Shown here one piece after another: positions 1-10,205 of a stretch of DNA of 64,000 nucleotides. Positions within the stretch are counted from its first letter, which is position 1; each line of letters begins with the position of its first letter. Source of the DNA: Acetatifactor sp. (GTDB lineage: Bacteria; Bacillota; Clostridia; Lachnospirales; Lachnospiraceae); assembly GCA_024693365.1 (NCBI GenBank), contig JAILLF010000036.1, forward strand, positions 43,558 to 107,557. Reading direction: 5' to 3'. The position numbers and the translations under genes are program-made. Below the pieces are notes generated by a model. It worked only from the letters and a program-made list of their open reading frames with translations. It was not told the origin of the DNA and did not search any database.

Positions 1-1581
1 AGAAATGTCAGCAACGGATGCGCCTTCCTTTTGGGCCTGCTTTACCTTGGAATTCATAAATACGGTACAGCGCGTTCCAAGATCGATGGGATGCTCTGCA
101 AAGAGGGCAGCCTTTGCAAAGTCCTGAACGCTGTAATTCAAAGATTTGGCAAAGGTTTCAATGAAGGAACCGCAGCCGGAGGAGCAGGCTTCGTTGAGCT
201 GAACGCTGTCAACAGTCTGATTCTTAATCTTGATGCACTTCATGTCCTGGCCGCCAATGTCAAGAATGCAATCCACCTTGGGATTAAAGAAAGCGGCAGC
301 ATAATAATGCGCAACGGTTTCTACTTCGCCGTCATCAAGCAAAAAGGCAGCCTTCATCAAGGCCTCCCCGTAACCGGTGGAGCAGGAGCGGACAATCTTT
401 ACGTCCGCAGGGAGCTGCTCAAAGATTTCCTTCAGGGATCCAATGGCGGTCGTCAGGGGACTTCCGCCGTTATTGCTGTAAAATGAGTACAACAATGAAC
501 CGTCTTCCCCAACCAACGCAATTTTCGTGGTGGTGGAGCCGGAATCAATGCCAAGAAAGGCATTGCCATGATATTCAGAGAGCTTAGCGGTCTTTACGTG
601 ACTGACGGAGTGCCTTGCCTGGAAAGCTTCGTAATCCTTTTCAGAAGCAAAGAGCGGCTCCATGCGTTCCACTTCAAATTCCATGTGGATCTCGGTGGAG
701 AGCTTGTCAACCATTTCCTCGAGGGTATAATGCGTCCCCGGGCCTGCGATTGCGTCCAGTTTAGAACCCGTCGAAACGGGATATTTTTTGCCTTCAGCCG
801 CGTTCATTGCACTTCCCATGGCGGCAAAAAGGTGCGAATTGTCAAGGTCAACGGTATGTTCCTCATCCAGCTTCAGCGTGCGGATGAATGCAGCCTTTAA
901 CTGATCCAAAAAGTGCAGGGGACCACCCAAAAACGCAACGTGACCGCGGATGGGCTTGCCGCAGGCGAGACCGGAAATGGTCTGGTTGACCACGGCCTGG
1001 AAAATGGAAGCGGAAAGGTCTTCCTTTGTGGCACCCTCGTTGATCAAAGGCTGGATGTCGGTTTTTGCAAATACGCCACAACGGGCGGCAATGGTATATA
1101 AAGAATGATAATCCTTTGCATATTCATTCAGGCCGGAAGCATCCGTCTGGATCAGGGAGGCCATCTGGTCGATAAAGGAACCGGTACCGCCGGCGCAAAT
1201 GCCATTCATTCGCTGCTCAACGTTGCCGCCTTCAAAATAGATGATCTTTGCATCTTCGCCGCCAAGCTCGATCGCTACGTCCGTCTGGGGAGCAAGCGCC
1301 TTCAGCGCAGTCGCAACGGCGATGACTTCCTGCGTGAAGGGGACCTTTAAGTGGTTGGCAAGCGTCAGTCCGCCGGAACCGGTGATCATGGGCCAAAGCA
1401 TTACGTTTCCCAGCTGATCGTAAGACTCCTGCAAAAGAGCGGACAGGGTTTCCCGGATGTTGGCATAGTGTCTTCTGTAATCAGAAAACAGTAATTCGTT
1501 ATTCTCATTTAATATGGCAATCTTGACCGTGGTCGAACCAATGTCGATGCCAAGCGTTGCCTCATTAAGATTTCCTTGCAT
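1..1581 (-). CDS. 2-hydroxyacyl-CoA dehydratase activase, BadF/BadG/BcrA/BcrD ATPase family, partial (runs off left edge)
   Basis: Reverse-strand reading from ATG at 1581 is open to base 1 (527 codons): [24 protein letters not shown]...[13 protein letters not shown]...[13 protein letters not shown]...; a second ASKHA domain follows, [15 protein letters not shown]...[12 protein letters not shown]...[14 protein letters not shown]. Absent from the ORF track because it has no stop in the window. Confidence 0.88.
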   Translation of the reverse strand, partial: MQGNLNEATLGIDIGSTTVKIAILNENNELLFSDYRRHYANIRETLSALLQESYDQLGNVMLWPMITGSGGLTLANHLKVPFTQEVIAVATALKALAPQTDVAIELGGEDAKIIYFEGGNVEQRMNGICAGGTGSFIDQMASLIQTDASGLNEYAKDYHSLYTIAARCGVFAKTDIQPLINEGATKEDLSASIFQAVVNQTISGLACGKPIRGHVAFLGGPLHFLDQLKAAFIRTLKLDEEHTVDLDNSHLFAAMGSAMNAAEGKKYPVSTGSKLDAIAGPGTHYTLEEMVDKLSTEIHMEFEVERMEPLFASEKDYEAFQARHSVSHVKTAKLSEYHGNAFLGIDSGSTTTKIALVGEDGSLLYSFYSNNGGSPLTTAIGSLKEIFEQLPADVKIVRSCSTGYGEALMKAAFLLDDGEVETVAHYYAAAFFNPKVDCILDIGGQDMKCIKIKNQTVDSVQLNEACSSGCGSFIETFAKSLNYSVQDFAKAALFAEHPIDLGTRCTVFMNSKVKQAQKEGASVADIS

Positions 1582-1614
1582 TTTCTAAGAACCTTTCTTT
1601 TGACATTCTTAATG

Positions 1615-1643
1615 ATTATACGACAAAAAAGAATAAAAAGCAA
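1615..1643 (-). promoter_or_regulatory. Putative sigma-A type promoter for the activase gene
   Basis: On the minus strand TTGCTT-17 nt-TATAAT about 35 bp upstream of the ATG. Confidence 0.55.
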
Positions 1644-1787
1644 CGAACAAAAAACGTAAAATATCTTAAAGAACCTTAAAAGATAATAAATTCCTTCAGG
1701 TCTGGTTTACTTCTTAGGGACTTAATGGTAAAATACATTCGTACGGCCTTTTTTCAATGAAAGCATAAGAAAGAGAAGTGAGGAATC

Positions 1788-2651
1788 ATGAGTAATTTTG
1801 AAAAGAAATTTGGAAAGTATGCCATTCCGAATCTGACAATCATTTTGATTGGTTGTTACGCAATAGGATATATTATGGAGCGCGTTAATTTTCAGTTTTT
1901 GAATTATTTGACGCTCGACATGCATAAGATTCTGACCCAAGGTCAGGTTTGGAGGATTATTTCGTGGATTATTGTTCCGCCGGAAAACTTTGACATATTT
2001 ACGTTGATCATGCTGTTTTTCTATTATAGCATTGGAACCGCCATGGAGCGAACCATCGGAACCTATAAATATAACGTGTTTATATTTCGCGGCATCGCCC
2101 TTACGGTTCTTGGCGCGTTACTTTGTTACGGATTATGTTTTTTGTTATACGGAGGCGTACTAAGAGCGGATGAAAGCGGGTACGTACAGTATTTGTTTGA
2201 GACAGCCGCTTATTTGTTTAGCACTTATTACATCAACATGTCAATCTTTCTGGCCTTTGCAATTGTTTATCCGGACATGCAAGTGCTTTTAATGTTTGTG
2301 ATACCGATTAAGGTGAAATGGCTAGGAATCTTGGATCTTGTTCTGCTTGGTTTTTCATTCTTTACTGGTGCGTTATTTACGAAATTTGCTATTGGCGCGG
2401 CACTCTTAAACGTCGCAATCTTTTTCCTTATGGTACGAAATCTGCGACACTTAAGACCATCTCAAATCAAAAGGCGCGTGGAATATAAACAGAAGGTTCA
2501 GAAGATCCAGACTGCAACAAAGCATAAATGTGCGATCTGCGGCCAGACGGAAGAGGATAATCCTGATCTGGAATTCCGTTTTTGCTCGAAATGCAACGGG
2601 AATTATGAATATTGTTCCGAGCATCTGTATACGCATGAGCACGTGAAATAA
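1788..2651 (+). CDS. Rhomboid-like multipass membrane protein with C-terminal zinc-ribbon-like domain
   Basis: WRIISWIIVPP motif, about 6 TM segments, 'YPDMQVLLMFVIPIKVKWLG' typical of rhomboid-like proteins; C-term CAICGQTEEDN..FRFCSKCNGNYEYCSEH. Confidence 0.65.
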   Translation: MSNFEKKFGKYAIPNLTIILIGCYAIGYIMERVNFQFLNYLTLDMHKILTQGQVWRIISWIIVPPENFDIFTLIMLFFYYSIGTAMERTIGTYKYNVFIFRGIALTVLGALLCYGLCFLLYGGVLRADESGYVQYLFETAAYLFSTYYINMSIFLAFAIVYPDMQVLLMFVIPIKVKWLGILDLVLLGFSFFTGALFTKFAIGAALLNVAIFFLMVRNLRHLRPSQIKRRVEYKQKVQKIQTATKHKCAICGQTEEDNPDLEFRFCSKCNGNYEYCSEHLYTHEHVK

Positions 2652-2710
2652 AGCATTGTTTTGAGTGATGACGGGCGAAGATTTCGAAGGGAATTAGGAG
2701 AGATTTGGAA

Positions 2711-3451
2711 ATGAGCAAGGAAGCGCAGTTTGCGAAGAAGTTGGAAGAAATAAAGAATTTGGCCAGGGAGCAGGGCAACGTGGTCACGCAGGAGCAGGTG
2801 CTGGAAGCGTTTGACGGGCTTGAGCTTTCGGGTGATCAGATGCAGATGGTATATGACTATCTGTTGCAAAGCAAGATTGGCATTGGCCAGCATTTGGATC
2901 CGGAGGATTATCTGACCGAAAAGGAACAGGACTATTTGGAAGAATATCTTTCAGAGATCGAAGGACTTGCCGACGTGACGGACGGGGAGAAGGAAGCCAT
3001 TACGCTCTCTGCCATGGCGGGTGACCTGGATGCTCAAAGGAGACTTACGGAAATCTATCTGAAGGAGGTGCCGCAGATCGCAAAGCTTTATGCCGGCCAG
3101 GGCGTATTTCTGGAGGATCTGATCGGTGAAGGAAACGTGGCGCTTACAATCGGGGCTTCCATGCTTGGAAGCCAGGAAAATGCTGATGAAGCGCAGGGCA
3201 TGTTGGCCAAAATGATCATGGATGCCATGGATGCTTACGTTCAAGAGAACGCAGACGCCAAGAAGATTGACGCAAGGGTTGCTGACAAGGTAAATCAAGT
3301 TGCGGATAAGGCAAAGGAGCTTTCGGAAGAACTTAGGCGAGAAGTGACGGTACAAGAGCTTTCGGAAGAGAGTGGTCTGTCCGAAAAGGCCATCCGTGAC
3401 GCGATCCGCATGAGCGGCTATAAGATCGAAGGCATCGACTTCAAGGAATAA
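2711..3451 (+). CDS. Sigma-70-domain-like protein (lacks obvious region 4)
   Basis: 'LYAGQGVFLEDLIGEGNVALTIGASML' resembles sigma region 2; 'LRREVTVQELSEESGLSEKAIRDAIRMSG' resembles region 3/HTH. ATG at 2711 preferred over TTG 2705. Confidence 0.5.
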   Translation: MSKEAQFAKKLEEIKNLAREQGNVVTQEQVLEAFDGLELSGDQMQMVYDYLLQSKIGIGQHLDPEDYLTEKEQDYLEEYLSEIEGLADVTDGEKEAITLSAMAGDLDAQRRLTEIYLKEVPQIAKLYAGQGVFLEDLIGEGNVALTIGASMLGSQENADEAQGMLAKMIMDAMDAYVQENADAKKIDARVADKVNQVADKAKELSEELRREVTVQELSEESGLSEKAIRDAIRMSGYKIEGIDFKE

Positions 3452-3465
3452 GGAGGAAGAATTCT

Positions 3466-3876
3466 TTGAACAATAAGGTCACGTATGAGGACGGAAAATA
3501 CTCGATGCAGGACGTGGGTACGCTTTACCTGGGCACGAAATATACCTTTGACGAGCTTTTGGAGTGCGAGGACGTTCCGTTTAAGTTCAGGCTTTTGGCG
3601 CAGAAGTACCTGCTTCCGGAAGCAGACGCAGAGGATACGTTGGAAACCCATCTGTATTATTTGGACAAGAAAAGCTTTTTGGTAAAGATCTATAAACAAC
3701 TCAAGGCGAAGGTCAAGGTAAACGTCCTTGTTGAGAAAAAAGGCGGAAAAAGAGAGTACGCAACAAAAAATTATACCGTGGAGGAGCTTGCGGCAATCCC
3801 TCCGGAAGAAAAGGAAAAAAGCGGCATGGTCGTACAGGAACTGTCCGTCAGTAAATTTGCCTTAATGGCATTCTAA
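3466..3876 (+). CDS. Conserved hypothetical protein (136 aa)
   Basis: TTG start preceded by AAGGAGGAAG; compact ORF in operon context with the preceding gene. Confidence 0.6.
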   Translation: MNNKVTYEDGKYSMQDVGTLYLGTKYTFDELLECEDVPFKFRLLAQKYLLPEADAEDTLETHLYYLDKKSFLVKIYKQLKAKVKVNVLVEKKGGKREYATKNYTVEELAAIPPEEKEKSGMVVQELSVSKFALMAF

Positions 3877-3904
3877 AAAATAAGAAACAAAAAGTGAGGA
3901 TATT

Positions 3905-6826
3905 ATGAAGGCTGAAAATTGTAAGAGTTACGAGATTTTAAAGGAGCAAATGATTTCCATTGGTTCCTTTCAGACGAAAGGATACGTCCTTCGTCATAAG
4001 AAATCAGGCGCAAAAGTAGCCCTGATGGAAAACGATGATGAGAATAAGGTATTTTATATCGGGTTTCGCACGCCGCCCAAGGATTCCACCGGCGTTGCGC
4101 ACATTTTGGAGCACTCCGTTCTGTGCGGGTCGGAAAAGTATCCCTTAAAGGATCCTTTTGTGGAACTGGTAAAGGGATCGCTGAATACTTTCCTGAATGC
4201 CATCACGTATTCGGACAAGACCGTTTATCCCGTGGCTAGCTGTAATGATCAGGATTTCCAGAATCTGATGGACGTCTATTTGGATGCCGTTTTCCATCCC
4301 AACATTTATCAGAAAAAAGCCATTTTCCTGCAGGAGGGTTGGCATTATGAGATGGACGATGAGGGAAAGCTGTCATACAACGGCGTAGTATATAATGAGA
4401 TGAAGGGAGCTTTTTCAGACGCGGATGAAATCCTGTTCCGTGAGATCATGAATTCCCTGTATCCTGACACGTCTTACGGCGTGGAATCCGGCGGTGATCC
4501 GCAGGTGATTCCTGAGCTTACGTATGAAAACTTCCTGGCCTTTCACGGGAAATATTATCATCCGGCAAACAGCTATATTTTCCTCTATGGCAACATGGAC
4601 ATGGCGGAGAAGCTTGATTTTATTGATAAGGAGTATTTGTCGAAATATGAAAAGATTGACTTGGATTCCGAAATCAAGCTTCAGCCGGCATTTGAAAAGC
4701 CAAGACGCGTAGAGTTGGAATATCCCGTTGACGAGGGAGAGGACTTAGAGGAAAGATCCTATTTATCCGTGAATTACTGCGTTGGGGATAATTTGGATCC
4801 CGAAATAAACATTGCATTCCAGATCCTGGATCGCGTCATCTGCAATATTAACGGTGCGCCGTTAAAAATGGCGCTTTTGGATGCCGGTCTTGGAAAGGAC
4901 GTATTTAGTTCCTATGACAATGGCATCAAGCAGCCGTCCTTTAGCATCATTGCAAAGGATGCGGATGCGGCAAGGGAAGAAGAGTTTCTTTCCGTTGTGG
5001 ATGGAACGCTTCGCAAGATCGTAAGGGAGGGTTTGGACAAGAAGGCCCTTCAGGCGAGTCTGAATTCCATTGAATTCCGTTATCTGGAAGCAGATTACGG
5101 CCGATATCCCAAGGGACTCATGTATGGACTACAGATGATGGACAGCTGGCTTCACGATGACTTAAAGCCTTTTATTCACTTGGACTTAAATGAGACATTT
5201 GCATCTCTTCGTGAAAAGGTCGGGACCGATTATTTTGAAAAGCTGATCGAAAAGTATCTTTTGGAGAACTCGCATAAGGTCGTTCTTGTCATGAATCCGA
5301 AGGAGGGGCTTCTGGAAGAGCAGGAGCAGGCTTTGGAAGAAAAGCTTGCATCGATCCGCGCTTCCATGACGGATGAGGAGGCCAGTCAGATCAAGAAGGA
5401 TACGGAAGCGTTAAAGGCATTTCAAGATCGCGAGGACACGGAGGAAGAGCTTCAAAAGCTCCCGATGCTTCGCCGCGAAGATCTTGGAAAGGAGGCGCAA
5501 AAGCTTTATAACGAGCCCAGAAAGATCGGCGATACCGAGTTTATTTTCCATGACGTGTTTACCAATGGCGTTGGCTATATGAATCTTTCCTTTGACCTGA
5601 AGGACGTGCCGGAGGAGTACTTCCCGTATGTTGGCATTCTTCGCATCGTTTTGTTTGACGTGAGCACGAAGAACCATACCTACGGAGACTTGGTCAATGA
5701 GATCGATCTGTATACGGGCGGCATGACCTCAAACGTGAGCGTTTCGACGAAATATCATTCGCCGGAAGAATGCAGATGCTTTTTCCTCATCAATTCAAAA
5801 TTCACCTATCGCAATCTTGATAAAGTGATGGAATTGGTGAAGGAGGTTGCGCTTCACAGCGTATATGACGATCAGAAGAGGCTCTTGGAGATCCTGCAGG
5901 AATATAAGACAAGCACCCAGCAGGGCATGGTGGCCGGAGGTCACAGCCTTGCAGTTGCAAGGGCACTTTCCTATGAGAATTTGCCTTCTGCTTATTACGA
6001 TGTGTTGTCAAAGCTCTCCTTATACCGGCTGGTCAGCGAGATTCTGGGAGATTATGAAAAGAATGCAGAGAATTTGATCGAAAAGCTTCAAATGCTCGCA
6101 AAGATGATCTTTAGGGTTGAGAATCTTAGGGTTGATTTTACGGGCGCGAGGGAGGTTCTTCCCGCATTTGAAGAAAAGATTACGGACCTCAAAAAAGATC
6201 TGTTTACCTGTGAAGTTTTAAAGGGAAAATTTGTTCCGAAGCTTGAAAAGAAAAACGAGGGCTTTATGGAGCCCAGCCAGGTGCAGTACGTGTGCCGTGC
6301 CGGCAATTATCGCAAGAAAGGTCTTCCCTATGACGGAAGCCTGAAGGCGCTGAAGGTCATGATGGGATATGAATATCTTTGGATGAACGTTCGCGTACGC
6401 GGTGGTGCTTATGGCTGCATGTGTAATTTCGGAACGACCGGAGAGAGCTATTTTGTTTCCTACCGTGATCCTCAGCTTGGCAAAACGGTTGAAACGTATC
6501 AAGGGGCTGCTGATTTCATCCGTAATTTCCAGGCGGATGAGCGGACAATGACAAAATACGTGATCGGTGCCATCGGAGAATTAGATACGCCCATGACGCC
6601 TTCAACGAAGGGAAGCTTTTCCAAGGAAGCATGGCTTTCCGGCGTGACGGAGGAAGACCTTCAGAGGGAGCGGGACGAGCTTCTTGCGACGACGCCGGAG
6701 AAGATCCGTTCCCTGGCCAAGTACGTGGATGCCTTTATGGAGGACGAATGCTTCGTGGTAGCAGGAAATTCAGGCAAGATCAAAGAAAATGAAAAAATGT
6801 TTGGCAGAATTGAGAACCTTTTTTAA
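3905..6826 (+). CDS. Insulinase family Zn-metallopeptidase, M16C (PreP/Cym1-like)
   Basis: HILEHSVLCGSEKYPLKDPFVELVKGSLNTFLNA (inverted HxxEH motif), downstream NEMKGAFSD; 973 aa. Confidence 0.92.
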   Translation: MKAENCKSYEILKEQMISIGSFQTKGYVLRHKKSGAKVALMENDDENKVFYIGFRTPPKDSTGVAHILEHSVLCGSEKYPLKDPFVELVKGSLNTFLNAITYSDKTVYPVASCNDQDFQNLMDVYLDAVFHPNIYQKKAIFLQEGWHYEMDDEGKLSYNGVVYNEMKGAFSDADEILFREIMNSLYPDTSYGVESGGDPQVIPELTYENFLAFHGKYYHPANSYIFLYGNMDMAEKLDFIDKEYLSKYEKIDLDSEIKLQPAFEKPRRVELEYPVDEGEDLEERSYLSVNYCVGDNLDPEINIAFQILDRVICNINGAPLKMALLDAGLGKDVFSSYDNGIKQPSFSIIAKDADAAREEEFLSVVDGTLRKIVREGLDKKALQASLNSIEFRYLEADYGRYPKGLMYGLQMMDSWLHDDLKPFIHLDLNETFASLREKVGTDYFEKLIEKYLLENSHKVVLVMNPKEGLLEEQEQALEEKLASIRASMTDEEASQIKKDTEALKAFQDREDTEEELQKLPMLRREDLGKEAQKLYNEPRKIGDTEFIFHDVFTNGVGYMNLSFDLKDVPEEYFPYVGILRIVLFDVSTKNHTYGDLVNEIDLYTGGMTSNVSVSTKYHSPEECRCFFLINSKFTYRNLDKVMELVKEVALHSVYDDQKRLLEILQEYKTSTQQGMVAGGHSLAVARALSYENLPSAYYDVLSKLSLYRLVSEILGDYEKNAENLIEKLQMLAKMIFRVENLRVDFTGAREVLPAFEEKITDLKKDLFTCEVLKGKFVPKLEKKNEGFMEPSQVQYVCRAGNYRKKGLPYDGSLKALKVMMGYEYLWMNVRVRGGAYGCMCNFGTTGESYFVSYRDPQLGKTVETYQGAADFIRNFQADERTMTKYVIGAIGELDTPMTPSTKGSFSKEAWLSGVTEEDLQRERDELLATTPEKIRSLAKYVDAFMEDECFVVAGNSGKIKENEKMFGRIENLF

Positions 6827-6909
6827 CAGTCTTCGTCTATAGGATCAAAGCGGTCATGCAATTTAGGTAAAATGACGTAATGATGCCTTGACCGTATTGT
6901 AAAGGGAGG

Positions 6910-8064
6910 ATGAATATGAAAAAGAACGGTTTACAAAAGATAATAGTAAAGGCAATTTCTTGCATATGTTCCTTGGTGCTTCTCTCGGGATGCGGCATGG
7001 CTGCATCAGAAGTCTCGGATTCATTTCAATCTTTTAGTATGAAAGGAGCTTCCGGCGGTACTGCGTCGAATTATTTGAATGCGGAATACAAATCGGATTA
7101 TGCCGCTGACGATCTTTGGACGGAGAACTCTGCCATGGAAATGGCAGAAAGTAAGTACAATGAGTACAACGGCGGAGAAGCACCTCAGCCGGATAACTAT
7201 TCCAATACTTCCGCAAGCAAGAGAAAGCTCATCAAAAACGTCAGCATGAACGTGGAAACGCAGGAATATGACCAATTGATGGCAAATCTGGACAAGCGCG
7301 TAAAGGAACTTGGCGGTTACGTGCAGAGCATGGAAAGCTATAACGGCAGTACTTACAACAATTACGGAAAGTATGATGCCGACAGATATGGCGTACGTCG
7401 CAATGCAAACATGGTAGTGCGCATTCCGCAGGACAAACTCGACGAATTTGTACAGTCCATATCTGATCTTGCGAACGTCGTAAACCGCAGGGAAGGCGTG
7501 GAGGACGTAACGCTTCAGTACGTTGACGTAAAAAGCCATAAGGAATCCCTTCAGGTGGAACAGGAAAGATTGTTGGCACTTCTGGAACGCGCAGAAACGC
7601 TCGAAGACATTATCACGTTAGAGAATCGTCTTTCTTCCGTTCGTTACCAGATTGAAAGCATGGAGTCAACGCTTCGTACTTATGATGATCTGGTGGATTA
7701 CAGTACCGTGACGCTCAGGATTGACGAGGTAAAGGAATATACGCCCGTTGTGGAAGAAGTAGAAGAAGAGACGAACTGGCAGCGCATGACCAGAGGCTTT
7801 ATGGAGAGCGTGGAAAGCGTTTGGAACGGCGCCATCAATCTTGGCGTAGCATTTGTGATAAATTTGCCTTACTTTGTGATCTGGGCAATCGTGATCTTAG
7901 TGATTGTTTTGATTGTTAGGAAGGTCAAGAAGGGAAAGCACAAGAAGTCAAAGAATTCTTCGGACGCAGGCGAGGCGGCTTCGGATGAGTTTGACGTTAA
8001 GGTGAGCCTGGATAAAGCCATGAAGAAGAAAGCAGAAAAGGAAGAAGAGAAGAAGGAAAATTAA
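6910..8064 (+). CDS. DUF4349 domain-containing lipoprotein
   Basis: Lipobox LSGCG; 'KRKLIKNVSMNVETQEYDQLMANLDKRVKELGGYVQSMESYNG', coiled-coil, C-terminal TM and K/E tail: DUF4349 architecture. Confidence 0.85.
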   Translation: MNMKKNGLQKIIVKAISCICSLVLLSGCGMAASEVSDSFQSFSMKGASGGTASNYLNAEYKSDYAADDLWTENSAMEMAESKYNEYNGGEAPQPDNYSNTSASKRKLIKNVSMNVETQEYDQLMANLDKRVKELGGYVQSMESYNGSTYNNYGKYDADRYGVRRNANMVVRIPQDKLDEFVQSISDLANVVNRREGVEDVTLQYVDVKSHKESLQVEQERLLALLERAETLEDIITLENRLSSVRYQIESMESTLRTYDDLVDYSTVTLRIDEVKEYTPVVEEVEEETNWQRMTRGFMESVESVWNGAINLGVAFVINLPYFVIWAIVILVIVLIVRKVKKGKHKKSKNSSDAGEAASDEFDVKVSLDKAMKKKAEKEEEKKEN

Positions 8065-8094
8065 AGACATGCAATAGAATCAGGGAAAAGAAAG

Positions 8095-8122
8095 AACGCT
8101 GGCAGATCATTCTGCCAGCGTT
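8095..8122. terminator. Probable bidirectional intrinsic terminator between convergent DUF4349 and ABC-F genes
   Basis: Perfect 12-bp stem AACGCTGGCAGA/TCTGCCAGCGTT with 4-nt loop; minus strand followed by CTTTCTTTT. The loop contains the ABC-F stop codon. Confidence 0.7.
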
Positions 8123-10038
8123 TCCCATTCTTCATATTTTTGTTCCAGTTCAGCCTTAAGGACTTCCTGCTCTTTGGAAAGTTCCTGAAGCTTTAAGGAC
8201 TGGATCGCAACGTCAGGCCTTGCCATTTCATCATCGATGGCGGCAATGCGTTCTTCAAGCTCTGCAATCCTGGCCTCACATTTTTTGAGGTCATTTTCTT
8301 TTTTGCGGATTCTTGCCTGTTCTTCCTTCTTTGCCTTATAATCAAGTGCTCCGTCCTTGACGTTGAGAGCAGGTTCCTTGGAAAGGGATCCGGTGGATTC
8401 CTTTTTTAGCTGTTCGCTCAAGGTCGCCATCTGTACCTCGCGTTTTTCGAGATAGTAGTCATAATTCCCAACATAGTTCACGAAACGGTTTTGCGTTAAT
8501 TCTAAGATGCGATGCGCCGTGCGATTGATGAAATATCTGTCATGGCTTACGTAGAGTACCGTTCCTTCGTATTGATTGATGGCGTCCTCAAGGATTTCCT
8601 TTGACGCAATGTCTAGATGGTTCGTAGGCTCATCCAGGATCAGGAAATTGGCATTGCCAAGCATGAGCTTTGCAAGGGACACGCGTCCCCTTTCGCCGCC
8701 GCTTAGGTCCCGGATCAGCTTAAATACCTCGTCGCCGGTGAATAGGAAAGCGGCAAGGACGTTGCGTATCTCAGTATTCGTGAGATAGGGATAATCGTCA
8801 GAAATCTCGTCAAACAGCGTCTTTTCCGGATGAAGTACGTGATGCTCCTGGTCGTAATAACCGATCTCAACGTTGGTACCCAACGTAAATTTCCCGGCAT
8901 CCGCGGGTAACAATTCGTTTAGGATCTTTAGTAAGGTGGTCTTGCCGGTTCCGTTATCGCCAAGGATGGCAACGTGTTCGCCGCGCTTGATTTCGAAAGA
9001 TACGTTTTTAAATAATTCCTTGTCGCCAAAGGATTTTGCCAGGCCTTCGACTGTAAGTACGTCCTTACCGCTTTCACGATAAGGCGTGAGCGTCAGCTTC
9101 ATGTCTGTGTTGACTTCCTTAGGCTTTTCGATCCGGTCCATTTTTTCCAGCATTTTCTCGCGGCTTTCCGCGCGCTTGATGGCTTTCTCACGCCCAAAGG
9201 AGCGAAGCTTTTCAATGACTTCCTCCTGATGCTGGATCTCACGCTGCTGATTCAGGTACGCATTCATCGCGGCGATGCGAAGCTGCTTTTTCTTCTCGGC
9301 ATACTCGGAATAATTTCCGAGGAAGGTCGTTGCCTTCGTTTGATCGATCTCAACGATCTTGGTGCAGATGCGGTCAAGAAAATAACGGTCATGGGAGACG
9401 ATCAAAACAGCTCCCTTATAATTCAACAAATAGGTTTCAAGCCAGGAGATGGAAGAGACGTCCAAATGGTTGGTAGGCTCATCCAATATGATAAGGTCAG
9501 GCTTTTGGAGCAGAAGCTTGCCAAGTGCAACACGCGTCTTTTGGCCTCCGGAGAGCGTACTGACGGATTTGGAAAACTCAGCCTCAGTAAATCCAAGCCC
9601 CTTCAGGACGCCAACAACCTCGCTCTTATAGGAATAACCATCGCCAGTCTCGAAGGCATGCGTTAAGTCAGAATAGCGCTTCATCAAAGCGTCCAAGGCA
9701 TCTCCTTCGGCATTTTTCATGTCAGCTTCACATTTTCTCATCTTTTCTTCGAGATCCAGAAGGTTCTTTTTGACGGAGAGCAACTCTTCGTAAATAGTGT
9801 TTTCGGTGGAAACGGCACCGTTTTGGGCAAGATAACCAAAGGTCTTATCCTTTGCAAAGGTGACTAATCCTTCGTCGGGCGCACTTTCCCCAACGATAAT
9901 GCGAAGAAGCGTGGTCTTTCCGGCCCCGTTAACGCCAACGATCGCTGCTTTCTCGTGATCCTCGATATGGAAGGATACGTCCTGCAATACCTTTTTATCT
10001 ACAAATTCTTTTCTTACGTTCTGACAAGCTAAGATCAT
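8107..10038 (-). CDS. ABC-F family ATP-binding protein
   Basis: Two ABC ATPase domains (GVNGAGKTTLL, LSGGQKTRVALGK, LILDEPTNHLD; GDNGTGKTTLL, LSGGERGRVSLAK), inter-domain linker and C-terminal coiled coil; no TM. Confidence 0.95.
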   Translation of the reverse strand: MILACQNVRKEFVDKKVLQDVSFHIEDHEKAAIVGVNGAGKTTLLRIIVGESAPDEGLVTFAKDKTFGYLAQNGAVSTENTIYEELLSVKKNLLDLEEKMRKCEADMKNAEGDALDALMKRYSDLTHAFETGDGYSYKSEVVGVLKGLGFTEAEFSKSVSTLSGGQKTRVALGKLLLQKPDLIILDEPTNHLDVSSISWLETYLLNYKGAVLIVSHDRYFLDRICTKIVEIDQTKATTFLGNYSEYAEKKKQLRIAAMNAYLNQQREIQHQEEVIEKLRSFGREKAIKRAESREKMLEKMDRIEKPKEVNTDMKLTLTPYRESGKDVLTVEGLAKSFGDKELFKNVSFEIKRGEHVAILGDNGTGKTTLLKILNELLPADAGKFTLGTNVEIGYYDQEHHVLHPEKTLFDEISDDYPYLTNTEIRNVLAAFLFTGDEVFKLIRDLSGGERGRVSLAKLMLGNANFLILDEPTNHLDIASKEILEDAINQYEGTVLYVSHDRYFINRTAHRILELTQNRFVNYVGNYDYYLEKREVQMATLSEQLKKESTGSLSKEPALNVKDGALDYKAKKEEQARIRKKENDLKKCEARIAELEERIAAIDDEMARPDVAIQSLKLQELSKEQEVLKAELEQKYEEWETLAE

Positions 10039-10128
10039 TTTTTACCTCCAAAAAAGAAATGGGCAATGCCCAGTTCCATTGAAATATTTTATTTGTTTTC
10101 CCTTGGACTGTCAAGGTAAGATATTAGA

Positions 10129-10157
10129 TTGACACGGTTTTAACAAAGTGGTATAGT
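10129..10157 (+). promoter_or_regulatory. Promoter of rex with embedded degenerate Rex-operator-like sequence
   Basis: TTGACA-17 nt-TATAGT; overlapping TTGACAC-GGTT-TTAACAA fits the TTGTTAA-N4-TTAACAA layout with one perfect half-site. Confidence 0.65.
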
Positions 10158-10205
10158 TTATAGATATAAAAAGAAAAAATATCATGGAAACGGAGGGCTT
10201 TCGCC

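Noticed and set aside
6850-6896. CGGTCA...TGACCG inverted repeat between the M16 peptidase and DUF4349 genes as a terminator
   Set aside because: Only 6-bp arms with a long loop and no T-tract; insufficient support.
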